This document shows, in pieces, positions 43,443 through 54,000 of a stretch of 64,000 bases of DNA (position 1 is its first letter; each line of letters starts with the position of its first letter). Position numbers and translations under genes: made by a program. Origin of the DNA: Oceaniferula marina (lineage in GTDB: Bacteria; Verrucomicrobiota; Verrucomicrobiia; Verrucomicrobiales; Akkermansiaceae); contig NZ_JACBAZ010000002.1 in NCBI RefSeq assembly GCF_013391475.1, positions 897,837-961,836 of the forward strand. Direction: 5' to 3'. The notes beneath the pieces are model-generated. The model was not told the origin of the DNA. It did not search any database and worked only from the letters and a program-made list of their open reading frames with translations.

Positions 43443-43466
43443 GGCCTGACCATTTTTTCATAGCGT

Positions 43467-43503
43467 GAGCCGGGTGCCTTGGGGGGTGTCCGGCTCGTTT
43501 TTT
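43467..43503 (+). terminator. Intrinsic terminator of the YecH-like gene
   Basis: Stem GAGCCGG / CCGGCTC with a 16-base loop, followed by a T-run, 24 bp after the stop codon. Confidence 0.85.
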
Positions 43504-43519
43504 ATCTCCTTGGTTGATT

Positions 43520-44452
43520 TTACTTCCAGATGGTTTTGACCAAAATGCGTTCGACCTGGTTGATGCGGGCTGGCAGCTGTGAGATCTCGTAGTTGATTTC
43601 GCCATCCTTGAGGCTGCCGTGGCTGTGGCCAATGAGGTTCAACAAGGTGTAGGCATTGGGTGATTCCGGATCGATCCGGGAGGCATAGATGAGGGAGGAG
43701 TGCTTGTCCCCTGCGATGTTGATTTCGACGAAGAGGGTGAAGGGTTTACTGGTTTTGTTGAGATGGTGGTCGAGCAGCCATTGGTGGTTGATCGTGGGTT
43801 GTGAAATGAGGTCGGTGGCTCCGGTCGGTGCGATGCCGCAAACCGAGGTGTAGCGGTGTCGCCATATGGGAAGGATCTGGCCACGTCGTTGCCGCTTGCT
43901 TTCCCAAGGATGCTCGTCACTGAAGCTCAGTGATCCTGAGAGGTAGAGGGTTTCGATGATGGTGCCGGATTGGGTTTCGGCCCAGATAGCGACGGCATGG
44001 TGCTCTGCAGGGCAATTCCAAAGGAGCTCGATATCGATGGAGGCACCGGTGGATGTGAGTTTGCTTGTCCGGAGCCAACGGCTTTGATGATCGGATGCGA
44101 CATTATCCTGAGCTCTAAAAATACTGGCGTGGTTACGTGATTCATAGCTGAGTCCCATCAGGTGGCTGACACCGGGGGTGCCAAACCAGGCGGCTAGTCC
44201 TACTCCGATGCATAAAGCCAATGTGAGGGCACTGGCCAGCCATGCCTTGCGTCCGTGTTTGGGTGCAATGATTCGTCGTAGCGTTTTGGCTTTGCCTGCC
44301 AGGTGGATCAGGACCAGTAAGCTCAGGATGATCCCTGAAACAATGTGGAGTCGGCTGAGGTTCAGGTTGAATGGGATCAAAAAGCGCAGCCCTCCGGTGA
44401 CGATCAGCACGAGAAAGCTGATCGTCATGGAGGAATAGAAAAAGCGCTTCAT
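43520..44452 (-). CDS. Membrane protein with C-terminal periplasmic domain, unknown function
   Basis: A 310-residue protein with three N-terminal membrane helices (FLVLIVTGGLRFLI, SGIILSLLVLIHLAG, LASALTLALCIGVGLAAWFG), like the short cytochrome-b-type or DUF4405 anchors, and a soluble domain from ~100 on. The soluble part has beta-rich segments (IDIELLWNCPAEHHAVAIWAE, FTLFVEINIAGDKHSSLIY) and a weak resemblance to DUF2271. It starts 15 bp downstream of the FAD oxidoreductase gene, so the two form an operon and may share an electron-transfer role. Confidence 0.65.
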   Translation of the reverse strand: MKRFFYSSMTISFLVLIVTGGLRFLIPFNLNLSRLHIVSGIILSLLVLIHLAGKAKTLRRIIAPKHGRKAWLASALTLALCIGVGLAAWFGTPGVSHLMGLSYESRNHASIFRAQDNVASDHQSRWLRTSKLTSTGASIDIELLWNCPAEHHAVAIWAETQSGTIIETLYLSGSLSFSDEHPWESKRQRRGQILPIWRHRYTSVCGIAPTGATDLISQPTINHQWLLDHHLNKTSKPFTLFVEINIAGDKHSSLIYASRIDPESPNAYTLLNLIGHSHGSLKDGEINYEISQLPARINQVERILVKTIWK

Positions 44453-44467
44453 AGGCAACACATGTGT

Positions 44468-46261
44468 TTATTCAAAGCCAATCAGTTGACGTAGCTCTTT
44501 GATGTGGTTTTTGGCAATGCCGCGTGGTGACGTATTGTGTTTTTTACAAAGGGCTGCGGCGTATCCGGTGGCGACACCCATCTGCCCGCAAGTAAGCATG
44601 ACGCGAGGACCTCCCAAGCCGATGTGTGAACAACTGAAACACCGACCCGCCATCATGAGGTTAGGGATGTCTTTGGAGTAGAGGGAGCGGAAGGGGATGT
44701 AGTAGTGACCTTTGAGCTTCATAAAGAGAGCCTTGGAAATAAAATCGACAATGAAACCCTTCAGGCTTTTTTGATAATGCATATCGATGTCACGTTTTTC
44801 CATCGCCACAGTATCGGGGAAGTTGGTGAGGCTGGTAACGTCTTTCATCGTGTAGATATGATCGCCCATGATGCGGCGCGATTCACGTTTTCCACCAATA
44901 AAGGCGACCCACTCCAGTGCGAGTTGAGCATTGGCGGGGTTCTTTTTCACATTGGAGAAGTTGCCATACACGGCACGGAACATGTGATCACGTATAGCTT
45001 CCGCATCGTGAATTTGGTGTTTGTCGTTATCGGAATACTCCCAATACCACTCACTCTTCTTTTCCGCGTAGGTCTTGGCGACATCCTTTGCCCATGGTGT
45101 AGCAGGGAACTTACTTGCCTTTTTACCTTTTGTGCTACGCCACATCACCGTGGTTCCCATAACGCGGTTGTCTTCTTTTTCAGGACTCCAAAGATCACCA
45201 AACTTATCCCAGCCTTCATTGAATTCGTCTTTTGATTCACGGCCATAGCGGAAGGAGGCACCAGCTTTAAAGCCTACGATACCATCGCCGGAGCTGTCGA
45301 TAAACTGACGACCCTTGACGCGGATGCGCTGATGGGAGGTATTGCTTCGGGCTGTGACGCTGCTGATCGATTTTCCATCCTTGGCAACATCAGTCACGGA
45401 GTAGTCCATGAACAAGGTGACGTTTTTGGCCGCTTCGAGCGAGGCGTGCCGTTTGGCATCATCCTTGATGGCATCAGGTGAGTTGTTGTGCCAGCGTTTG
45501 GTGTCGATTTTTTTGAGTAATCGGGCGACCTTGCCGTGAATCCCAATGGTGTGGACTCGAATTTCTTTACTGGCATTGCCGCCGAGCACAGGACGGTTTT
45601 GAATCAGGGCGACTTTGAGACCCAACTCATCCGCGGCAAGAGCAGCACCACAACCAGCAATACCGCCGCCAACGATAACGAGGTCAAAATCGTGCGTGTT
45701 GTCGACATCACTACTGAGACCGTGCTGGTGTTGTCTCCAGACGGCGAGTTGTTTGATATCATTCGGTGGTTGGATACTGGTGTCTTTGGTCAAATAAATA
45801 GCATCACAGCGTCCCTCGAACCCCGTGAGGTCAACGAGCTCAAGAGTATGAGTGCCTTTTTTTAATGCGACGACGGCTCCTTTTTGCCATGTCCAACCAG
45901 CCTCGGTACCGAAGACTGTTGATTGGAGCTTGCCGTTGATTTTGATTTGAAACCGCCCTGGTGCCTCCCAAGATCCAGGGCACCAGTTTTTGGTTCTCAC
46001 CCAGAGGTTGTAGTTGCCATCCGATTTGGCAGTGATGGTGGTATTGGCGTTGTCAACCGGCTGTCCCATGCCATGGGCTAGTAGATAGGGGGAGCCCATC
46101 TGTTCGATGAATTGAGGGTCGACGAGCCAGCCGCCTTTGTTTTCAAAACTGACGGCATCGACGAGGATGTCATCCGGGTGGCGGGAGCTGTTGGCGGCAA
46201 GGACAGAGGCTGGCGCCAAGCTGGTGGCTCCAAAAAGTTTGAGGAAGTTGCGGCGTTGCAT
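44468..46261 (-). CDS. Tat-exported FAD-dependent oxidoreductase
   Basis: A 597-residue protein with a twin-arginine signal (MQRRNFLKLFG). Residues ~33-160 form a beta-rich, carbohydrate-binding-like domain (YNLWVRTKNWCPGSWEAPGRFQIKINGK), followed by an FAD-binding domain with DLVIVGGGIAGCGAALAADELG (GGG at 198-200) and the NASKEIRVHTIG motif of the FAD_oxidored family. Late motifs are FIDSSGDGIVGFKAGASFRYG and RCFSCSHIGLGGPRVMLTCGQMGVATG. Members with sugar-binding domains probably oxidise extracytoplasmic carbohydrates. It is divergent from the ECF sigma gene and is followed by a membrane protein gene. Confidence 0.88.
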   Translation of the reverse strand: MQRRNFLKLFGATSLAPASVLAANSSRHPDDILVDAVSFENKGGWLVDPQFIEQMGSPYLLAHGMGQPVDNANTTITAKSDGNYNLWVRTKNWCPGSWEAPGRFQIKINGKLQSTVFGTEAGWTWQKGAVVALKKGTHTLELVDLTGFEGRCDAIYLTKDTSIQPPNDIKQLAVWRQHQHGLSSDVDNTHDFDLVIVGGGIAGCGAALAADELGLKVALIQNRPVLGGNASKEIRVHTIGIHGKVARLLKKIDTKRWHNNSPDAIKDDAKRHASLEAAKNVTLFMDYSVTDVAKDGKSISSVTARSNTSHQRIRVKGRQFIDSSGDGIVGFKAGASFRYGRESKDEFNEGWDKFGDLWSPEKEDNRVMGTTVMWRSTKGKKASKFPATPWAKDVAKTYAEKKSEWYWEYSDNDKHQIHDAEAIRDHMFRAVYGNFSNVKKNPANAQLALEWVAFIGGKRESRRIMGDHIYTMKDVTSLTNFPDTVAMEKRDIDMHYQKSLKGFIVDFISKALFMKLKGHYYIPFRSLYSKDIPNLMMAGRCFSCSHIGLGGPRVMLTCGQMGVATGYAAALCKKHNTSPRGIAKNHIKELRQLIGFE

Positions 46262-46360
46262 GGTGATTGATGCTTGTGGTAGTTGGCGAAACCGGCGTGT
46301 TGCCCGGAGTATCGGGCGATTATATCACTGGGTTACGTGATGATAAGTGCCCGGATGTCG

Positions 46361-46420
46361 GGATTTGGACAAAAAAGTGAGACGTATTTGACGAAGTTCA
46401 TCATTTTGATGTCCAAATCC
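46361..46420. promoter_or_regulatory. Inverted repeat upstream of the ECF sigma gene
   Basis: GGATTTGGACA (46361-46371) and TGTCCAAATCC (46410-46420) are perfect 11-bp inverted repeats with a 38-bp spacer, in the gap between the divergent FAD oxidoreductase and sigma genes. The right arm ends 17 bp before the sigma ATG. It could be a pair of regulator half-sites or a leader hairpin. Confidence 0.5.
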
Positions 46421-46437
46421 GCTGACTTTGGCACTGT

Positions 46438-46971
46438 ATGCATGTGATTGATGATGCCCGTCACCCTGACCCGGAACCGTTTGTACGCTTGCTTGCCGAG
46501 CATGAACGTTATTTGGGTGGTTACATTTACCACTTGATTCCCCATGCGGCGGATGCCGAGGATGTGTTGCAGGATGTGAAACTGGCATTGTGGCAGGCAT
46601 TCGATCAGTATGAGGAGGGTACGAACTTCGGTGCCTGGAGCCGGAAGGTGGCCTTTCATCGGGTGATGGCATTTCGCAAAAAAAAGGCTGTGGAGGGCAG
46701 GCGCCTTGTGTTTACCGACCAGTGCATCGAGTTCCTGGCGGAACAGTTTAAAACGGACCCCCATGTGGCGGATGAGGAAGCACATCGTTTGCGTGCCTGT
46801 ATGGCTCGTCTAAAAAAAGATCAGCAGACTTTGATCGCTTTGAGGTATCGGGAGGAGTTTTCGATCGAAGAAATTGCCGTGCGAATGAATAAGACAGTGG
46901 CGGCATCGTACCGCGCTCTGAGCCGTGTCCGACTGCTTTTGAGAAAATGTTTAAGCAAGGAGGGAATATGA
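46438..46971 (+). CDS. ECF RNA polymerase sigma factor
   Basis: A 177-residue ECF sigma factor with region 2 (EHERYLGGYIYHLIPHAADAEDVLQDVKLALWQ, WSRKVAFHRVMAFRKKK) and region 4 (QQTLIALRYREEFSIEEIAVRMNKTVAASYRALSRVRLLLRKCL). It fits the Rhodopirellula/Verrucomicrobium sigma family, whose members normally pair with a FecR-type protein. That partner follows with overlapping stop and start codons (ATGA). The end of this gene contains the partner's ribosome binding site. Confidence 0.93.
   Translation: MHVIDDARHPDPEPFVRLLAEHERYLGGYIYHLIPHAADAEDVLQDVKLALWQAFDQYEEGTNFGAWSRKVAFHRVMAFRKKKAVEGRRLVFTDQCIEFLAEQFKTDPHVADEEAHRLRACMARLKKDQQTLIALRYREEFSIEEIAVRMNKTVAASYRALSRVRLLLRKCLSKEGI
46957..46967 (+). 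promoter_or_regulatory. Strong Shine-Dalgarno site for the FecR gene
   Basis: AAGGAGGGAAT precedes ATG at 46968 with normal spacing. It is the clearest ribosome binding site in the window; most other genes lack one. It fixes the start of the FecR gene inside the last codons of the sigma gene. Confidence 0.85.
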
Positions 46972-48377
46972 AAAGTAAAAAGGAATGGGAAATAGCGGAG
47001 TTGTTTGAGCGTGTTGTTGATGGTCGAGCGAGTGAGCAGGAAGTGTCTGATCTCGAGCAGCACCTGATGACGGATTCAGAGGCCTTGACGCTCTATCAGG
47101 ATTTGGCCCGGCAGCACAGCCAGCTTCAGATGACCGATGGCATCGGACTGGATGCCAAGTTTTCCGATCCGTCGAAAGTGACGCCGAGGTTTCGGGGCAG
47201 GTTCTTCGTAGCTGCGGCCGCAGCGGCGTTGCTTCTTTTCGGAATGATGTGGATGCAATTGCGCTCTCTCGAGAATCGTGAATCCGATCCGGTGGTCGCG
47301 GAGCTTACGGCTGCCTCCTCGGCCAAATGGGGCGCTTGTTCATTGCCGACCACCCCGGGGGGTGATTTGACGCGAGGCCAGCTTGAGCTTCTGCAGGGGA
47401 CGGCAACCTTGACCTTTTCATCGGGCGCGGTGGTCAGTCTGGAAGCTCCGGTGAAAATGGATTTACTCACAGGCATGAAGGCCCTGCTTCATTACGGGAC
47501 CGCCGTGGCGGATGTTCCGGAACAGGCGGTTGGCTTTCGATTGGATACGCCTGATTGTGAAGTGACGGACTTGGGGACATCTTTTGCCGTTTCGGTGGAT
47601 AAGGAAAGCCGAGAGGCTCGGATCGATGTTCTGGATGGTGAAGTGGAACTTTATCATGGATCCAGCGATCACCGGAAACGTGTGCTGAAAAACCAGAGTG
47701 TCGATATCAACCAGGATGGGGTTTCCGCCGGAAGAGGCTCTCTGGAGGAGTTCGGGCGAGTTTCAAGATCGGGGCCGGCATTCAAGGCCGGGGTGATCAC
47801 CACAGAAAGGGGAGCCGGTGGACATGCTACGGTGATATCAGATCATAAAGATACCCACTTGTCCCCCGGTCTTTTGTTAGTTAAACATTCGAAGGATGGG
47901 AGGTATGCCCGGAAGAGTTACCTCAAATTCGACCTTCGTCATCAGGAGGTCGATCAAATTAAAAAGCTGACGCTCGTTTTGAATCAAGTGCAGAGCCCCT
48001 ATGGTCTGGCTAGTTTTGTTCCCGACTGTGAGTTTGTCGTGTATGGTCTGCTCGATGGTGAGAGGGACCTCTGGGATGCCGGCACAATGGGTTGGTTGGA
48101 TGCTCCGGCGAACCAAGCCGATTCACCATGGAAGGTCCAGTCAGATCAAGTGGTGGAGTTAGGTTCTTTTGTGATTCCCAAGGGGCAGCAGCAGGGTATG
48201 ATCCGGTTTACAAGTGAGCGCATGGGCGAGTGGGCGCGTGCCGATGGCAATGGCTTACTGAGTTTGATTATTGTGCGCAAGACTTGTGAGCTGCGTGGAG
48301 AGGGACTGGTGCATGCCTTTGCCGGCAACCATTACCCTGAGGGGCAAGCCCCCCGATTGCTGATCGAGTTGGAATAG
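46968..48377 (+). CDS. FecR-type anti-sigma protein with C-terminal DNRLRE-like domain
   Basis: A 469-residue protein that likely controls the adjacent sigma factor. A cytoplasmic N-terminus (~1-65, EIAELFERVVDGRASEQEVSDLEQHL) resembles anti-sigma domains, followed by a membrane helix at ~73-90 and a FecR domain at ~130-240 (GDLTRGQLELLQGTATLTFSSGAVVSLEAPV, DTPDCEVTDLGTSFAVSVD). The last ~200 residues are unusual: GLLLVKHSKDGRYARKSYLKFDLRHQEVDQIKKLTLVLN looks like a DNRLRE/TGF-propeptide-type extracellular domain, often found on secreted adhesive proteins. A strong ribosome binding site sits 4 bp upstream of the ATG. Confidence 0.88.
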   Translation: MKSKKEWEIAELFERVVDGRASEQEVSDLEQHLMTDSEALTLYQDLARQHSQLQMTDGIGLDAKFSDPSKVTPRFRGRFFVAAAAAALLLFGMMWMQLRSLENRESDPVVAELTAASSAKWGACSLPTTPGGDLTRGQLELLQGTATLTFSSGAVVSLEAPVKMDLLTGMKALLHYGTAVADVPEQAVGFRLDTPDCEVTDLGTSFAVSVDKESREARIDVLDGEVELYHGSSDHRKRVLKNQSVDINQDGVSAGRGSLEEFGRVSRSGPAFKAGVITTERGAGGHATVISDHKDTHLSPGLLLVKHSKDGRYARKSYLKFDLRHQEVDQIKKLTLVLNQVQSPYGLASFVPDCEFVVYGLLDGERDLWDAGTMGWLDAPANQADSPWKVQSDQVVELGSFVIPKGQQQGMIRFTSERMGEWARADGNGLLSLIIVRKTCELRGEGLVHAFAGNHYPEGQAPRLLIELE

Positions 48378-48387
48378 GGAAACTCAA

Positions 48388-50781
48388 TCACAGGGCGAGC
48401 CTCTTGGTGCTTGCTGGTGCTTCCACTTTACGGTGGAAGAGGAGGCGCAGGCTATTGAGCACAACGACCACGGTGCTGCCTTCATGTCCGATCACGCCCA
48501 GAGTGAGGGGGAGGAAGCTACCCAAGGCCCCGAGCACCAGCACCAGAATGACGCCGAGCGAGATGACGAGATTCTGATGGATAATACTTCGGGCTTTTCG
48601 GCTCAGGGTGTAGGCGTAGTGGAAGTTTTCCAATCGGTCCTGCATGAGAATGACGTCAGCTTGTTCGAGCACGGCATCGGAGCCGCGCATGCCCATGCCA
48701 ACGGCGACATCCGCAGCGGCAAGGCTTGGTGCATCATTGACGCCATCACCAATCATGGCGACGCGTTCACCCTGGTCGCGCCAGGAACGGATGGCGGCGA
48801 CTTTGTCCTCGGGGTGGAGCTCTGCCAAAAAATCACGCAAGTGAATTTCATCGGCGACTTTGCGGGCGGATTCCTTGCGGTCGCCGGTGAGCATCGTTAC
48901 CTTGAGTCCTGCTTGGTCGAGTTTGGTGAGCAAGTCGGCGCTTTGCGGTCGGATTTGATCACGCAGTAGAATACGTCCCCGGATCTGTTGATTGCCGACC
49001 AGAGTCTCGGTGATGCCGATACTGGGGAGTTCGGGCATGTTTTCCCATGATTCGATGAAGAGGTCGCGCCGCCCCAGACTCAGGTGTTGACCGTTGATGT
49101 GACCCTCGATTCCCATACCGGTAAGCGAGCGAAACCCACTGCTGGATGTCAGCTCCTTCTGAGGGAATTGCTCTTTCCAATGTCGGGTAATTGCACGGCT
49201 GAGCGGGTGGGTTGATTGGTGGGCTAGGGTGGCGGCAATGTTGAGCACCTCCTGTTCGTTCCCTGGTGGGAATGACTCCACCGTGACGATTTCCAGCTCC
49301 CCGGATGTTAAGGTGCCGGTTTTATCCATGGCGACGTGGTCGATTTCGGCGAGCTCTTCGATTGCTATCCCACCACGAAAGAGAACCCCGCCCCGGGCAC
49401 CAGCCGCAATACCCGCTAGAATGGCGGAGGGAATGGACAAGACCAGCGCACAGGGTGAAGCAACAACCAGCAAGGTCATGGCCCGGTAAAAAGCGGATGA
49501 TGTTGATTCCGTGCTGATGAATGCCGGTAGGCCAAAGCCAAAATGCCAGATCAGAAACATCAGCGTGCTGGCCGCCAGAACGGCATAGGTGTAGCCGGTA
49601 CCAAATTTATCAGTGAAACGCTGTGAGGGAGCCTTGCTCTCCTGCGCGTCCCGGATCAGTTTGATGATCTTTGCCAGCGCGCTTTCGTTGGCTGGACGAA
49701 TGGCGGTGCAATCAATCATCCCCCAGGTGTTGATGGTTCCACTGAATACTTTATCTCCGAGGGATTTGTCTACAGGAATGGATTCTCCGGTCAGGGTGGA
49801 TTCATCCGCTGAGCTGGAACCTGAAATGACTTTGGCATCCACAGGGAATTGCTCGCCGGGGCGCACTCGAAGCAAGGTGCCCGTTGCAATCTTATCAACA
49901 TCGATCGCAGACTCTTGCCCCTCCAGATCAATCCGGGTTGCTTGTTTTGGCGCTTCTTTGAATAGCCCTTGGATTTCCCGTTCGGTTCTGGCCATGGCCA
50001 GAGCTTCCATCGCACCACTCAAGGAAAACAAAAAAAGTAAAACCGCACCTTCTCCCCAGTGGCCGATGCTTGCGGCCCCGATTCCAACAGCAAGCATCAA
50101 AAAATGAATATCGACAATACGTTTCCTCAGGAGTTCCCAGACTTCCTGCGCCGGGAACCAGGCACCCGCAATGAAGGATGCCATAAACAAAACGATCGAG
50201 AGAATGTGGCGATCGGGTGTTGCCTGACTGCCGATGACCCAGGCGGCGACTCCCAATACACCGCAGATGACGGCACTCAGCAGTTGAGGTTTCCAATCGT
50301 GGTGGTGATGATGGTGACCGTGGTGGTGGCCATGGTGATCGTGATCTTCAATACCGTGTGAATGCTCCCGATTCGGGTTGAGCACGGTTTGTCGTGGTTT
50401 GATTTGGATGCCCGAGATGTCATTACATCTCCAGAATTTCGGTGCGGTTGGGCAGAAATCTTTCTCCAGCATGATGCCTGCGTCGGGCATAGTTATCATA
50501 CGAATACCCACAGGTAAGCTTTGTTGATTACCATGTTTACACATTTCACAAAGTGCGTGCCACTGACCTTCCTGGAGGGCATCAGGGCAAGGTGGGAGTG
50601 AAGTGTTTTGGTGGCGTGTGAGGACTTTTTCGAGAAGTTCTCCCGAACCCGTGCTGTTTGCTCCAGGTTGAAAGGCATAGGAAACTTTGTGATGATTTAT
50701 ATCCAGCCAAATCGCTTTGAGGCTTGGGTCTCTGGCCATTAATTGAGCCAATTCTTGTAAAAGACATGCGTTGTGTTTCAT
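48388..50781 (-). CDS. P1B-4-type heavy metal transporting P-type ATPase
   Basis: A 797-residue transport ATPase. Instead of a classical metal-binding domain, the N-terminus has ~135 residues of unrecognised cytosolic sequence with several Cys, then a His-rich linker at 140-161 before the first helix. The core has TGES, the membrane SPC motif (ASPCALVLS), the phosphorylation site DKTGTLT and GDGVNDAPSLAAADV. SPC together with HEGS in the penultimate region (GVIGHEGSTVVVVLNSLRLL) places it in group P1B-4, which exports Co, Fe, Zn or related ions. It is convergent with the FecR gene and has no adjacent metal regulator. Confidence 0.9.
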   Translation of the reverse strand: MKHNACLLQELAQLMARDPSLKAIWLDINHHKVSYAFQPGANSTGSGELLEKVLTRHQNTSLPPCPDALQEGQWHALCEMCKHGNQQSLPVGIRMITMPDAGIMLEKDFCPTAPKFWRCNDISGIQIKPRQTVLNPNREHSHGIEDHDHHGHHHGHHHHHHDWKPQLLSAVICGVLGVAAWVIGSQATPDRHILSIVLFMASFIAGAWFPAQEVWELLRKRIVDIHFLMLAVGIGAASIGHWGEGAVLLFLFSLSGAMEALAMARTEREIQGLFKEAPKQATRIDLEGQESAIDVDKIATGTLLRVRPGEQFPVDAKVISGSSSADESTLTGESIPVDKSLGDKVFSGTINTWGMIDCTAIRPANESALAKIIKLIRDAQESKAPSQRFTDKFGTGYTYAVLAASTLMFLIWHFGFGLPAFISTESTSSAFYRAMTLLVVASPCALVLSIPSAILAGIAAGARGGVLFRGGIAIEELAEIDHVAMDKTGTLTSGELEIVTVESFPPGNEQEVLNIAATLAHQSTHPLSRAITRHWKEQFPQKELTSSSGFRSLTGMGIEGHINGQHLSLGRRDLFIESWENMPELPSIGITETLVGNQQIRGRILLRDQIRPQSADLLTKLDQAGLKVTMLTGDRKESARKVADEIHLRDFLAELHPEDKVAAIRSWRDQGERVAMIGDGVNDAPSLAAADVAVGMGMRGSDAVLEQADVILMQDRLENFHYAYTLSRKARSIIHQNLVISLGVILVLVLGALGSFLPLTLGVIGHEGSTVVVVLNSLRLLFHRKVEAPASTKRLAL

Positions 50782-51053
50782 CGTTTGTAGTCAAAACTTG
50801 CCATAGAAAATGAGCGAATCAAAGAAATCAAAATATGTTCGTTCGTAGGTTGAGATTGCATTTCAATTGCACGGAATCGTTTTCGAATAATGGGCAGGGG
50901 TAAGTTGAAGTAGCGGTTTCTATCGTCCATTATCAATGGATCTTGCACGAGAATGAGTTAGAAGGATTGTCTTGACGTGGTTGTTGATATTCTATGTAGT
51001 TCTAGCCGACTTTAATGGACTATATCAATCCCTCTCGTTCGAACAGATCCACT

Positions 51054-54000
51054 ATGAAAAAAATACAACTCTCACCCTTCTTCAATCAGCCACGTAGGCC
51101 ACGGATTTGGATTCTGTCCAGCGCGTCGCTTGTTCTTTCAATGGGAATGAGTCTTGCCGCAGACGTCGTCAAGGATGGAGCTGGAACAGATCTTAATGCC
51201 GGAGTTAGCTGGAGCGGCACGGCTCCCGGATCAGATGATATCGCTACTTGGCAGACTGGGTCTTTGGGGGCTGGCCTGACGATCGGTTCGAATGTCTCAT
51301 GGTCTGGTATCAAGGTGGCCGATGCTCTTTCGGATATTGATGTAACCGGAGCAGGGGCTCTTACCATCGGTTCAGATGGCATTGAGATGTCGGCAGCGGC
51401 ACTCAATATGTCCCTGGCAACCAATGTGGTGTTGGGGGCTGATCAAGATTGGGCTGTGGGAGACGGTCAGCAGCTCACGGTTTCCGGTCAGGTATCAGGG
51501 GCTCATGTGTTAACCATTAATGGAGCCTATGATACGACGACTTTTAATTCTACGTTGACCTCGACACCCCAATTGATATGGGCGGGAAAAACCTTGTCTG
51601 ATATTGATGCCGCGGGTGGCATGTTGGGAGGTCCATCCATCAATTCAGGAACTCCTCTGACAGGGTCAGCCGAGTTATTTACACCGGGCGTCTCTACTAC
51701 GTATCAGCTACAGGTCCATGACGATGTTTGGCTGAAAGGTGTGGGTGTGGAATTGACCCAGGTCGGTGATGATATTTATGCTCAGGCGAATTGGGCAAGG
51801 TACAAGCCTGACTCAAACTTGCTTGGGACGGATCTCAGTGACGGGAATAACTCAAGTTATTTGGCGGTTGAAACGACGCTTGAGATGAACTCAACCTCAA
51901 AGGGGGATGTTTTATTCAATCGGAGTGGTGGCAATGGAGGGACGATTGGAGGTCTGAGTATTAATGCCGGAACGGTTGAATTGGATGGAGGGAACATAGG
52001 TTATGCGAGCTCAGGAGGTTATTTTTCGGGAGCGGCGATTGAAGTAAGCGATCATGGTGTGCTCAAGTTGACAGGAGCTTTTAATGCGGGCTATTCAACC
52101 GATATGACGGTGAATGGTGGAGAGCTTCAAATTGTTGGGGATCAGTATATCAATAACCTTACATTAAAAAATGGGGGTGAAGTGACGGGTGGTGATTTCC
52201 GCATGGGTTTTCATAGCCATGCGGTATTGAGTGTAGAAGGCACCAGCGCCTCGACGATTACGTCGAAAGTCACTTTGGTGAGGAATGCTGGCACTGGGGA
52301 TACGGTGACGTTCGATGTGGCAGATGTGGATGGTGGCAGTGGGGTCGACCTGAATGTTTCCGGAGGAATCGGGGATTTGGGTGGTTATGCTGGCAGCAGC
52401 TTGATTAAGACGGGTGACGGAACACTGCTTTTGTCGGGGAATGATGCGACTTATGGAGGTGATACCATCATTAATGGCGGGGTGTTTGCCATGAGTAAAA
52501 AACTGAATGCAGGATCGGAGGTGCACATTAATGCCGGTGCCACCATGGAGTTACGTGCTACCAATATCTTCCTTCGCAACAGTTCAAGCGCTGCTGTGAT
52601 TATTGACAGTGGCACGCTTACAATGAGTAACGGTAATCACAATAAGTTTGGGGACATGAGCTTGCTCAGTGGAGCCACTTGGACAACTGAGGCCTCATCT
52701 GGTTCATACGCAGGTGAAAACTTTGTTATCCGTCCTAACTCAACAATCACAGTAGGAGGAACAGGAGCATCAACAATGAGCGCTAAAGACGGTGTTGCCC
52801 TAGAAAGCGGCATCATTACCTTCGATGTCGCTGATGCAAGTGGTGACTCCGCGGGAGATTTGATCGTCAACACCGAGTTGGAGAACGGTGGAGGCGTAAC
52901 CAAAACGGGGCTGGGAACCATGGAGCTTCAGAAGGCTAGCACTTACACAGGCGGGACGGTCATCAATGAGGGCACTATCAGTCTTGGTAATGGCGGTACC
53001 GCAGGTAGCGTGGTAGGGGCAATTATCAATAATAGCGCCTTAGTTGTGAACCGGTCCAATACGATCACACTCGCTAATGATATCAGTGGATCAGGAACGC
53101 TGACTTTATTAGGGAACGGAACCAATGGCTCTCATGTGAATCTAACTGGAGATAATAGTGGCTTTGCCGGGAATACGACGATTGATGGAGCCCGGGCTAA
53201 TGTGGATATGAGCGGCGGGAACCGTGTTGGTTCTGGCTCTGTAACGGTTGCCGATGGCGGACAGCTGTGGCTGACAGGAGGGGCCCTGAGTAACGCAGTG
53301 ACATTGAACGGAGAGGGGGTCACCGAAGCCGCGGGTCAACTCGGAGCTGTACGCTTTAGTAATGACTCGAACATAAGTGGGGCGGTTACTTTGGCTGGCG
53401 ATAGTCGTCTGACTCCTCATAGTTCGTCGGATACAGGAACTGTGAGTGGGGTGATCAGTGGTGATTATGGAATTGAAAAAACAGGATCAGGCACGTTGAA
53501 TTTAACGAATGCGAACACGTATACCGGAGATACTCATATCAAAGCGGGATCGCTCGTTCTCGGAGCGAGTGGTTCGATTGCGAGTTCACCAACGATCGCC
53601 ATCGATAGTGGAGCGGAATTTGATGTTTCAGCTGTTACAGACTTTTCACTTGGTGCTGGTCAGACTCTATCCGGATCGGGTGACATTGTGGGTGATGTCG
53701 GCGTAAGCGGAACCATTGCCCCAGGCATGAGCCCGGGCACGATGAGCTATGGCGGAGCACTGGTTCTCTTTGATGGCTCCACACTGGATATCGAATTGAA
53801 TGGAGCAGACAATACGACAGGAAGTTCGGTGAACGACCTGATAACGGTTGCTGGAAATCTCGAGTTTGAAGGTACGGTTAAGGTGGATGTCACTGAGTTG
53901 GCTGCATTCAATGCTGTGGCTAAGGATACACGGTGGGTCTTCATCACTTATGAAGGAGCCTTGGTAGGAGGTGAAAATCTGGTTCTGGGTGATCTTCCTT

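Noticed and set aside
48388-50781. Copper-type (CPC) P-type ATPase
   Set aside because: The membrane motif is SPC with HEGS, which marks the P1B-4 group rather than copper pumps.
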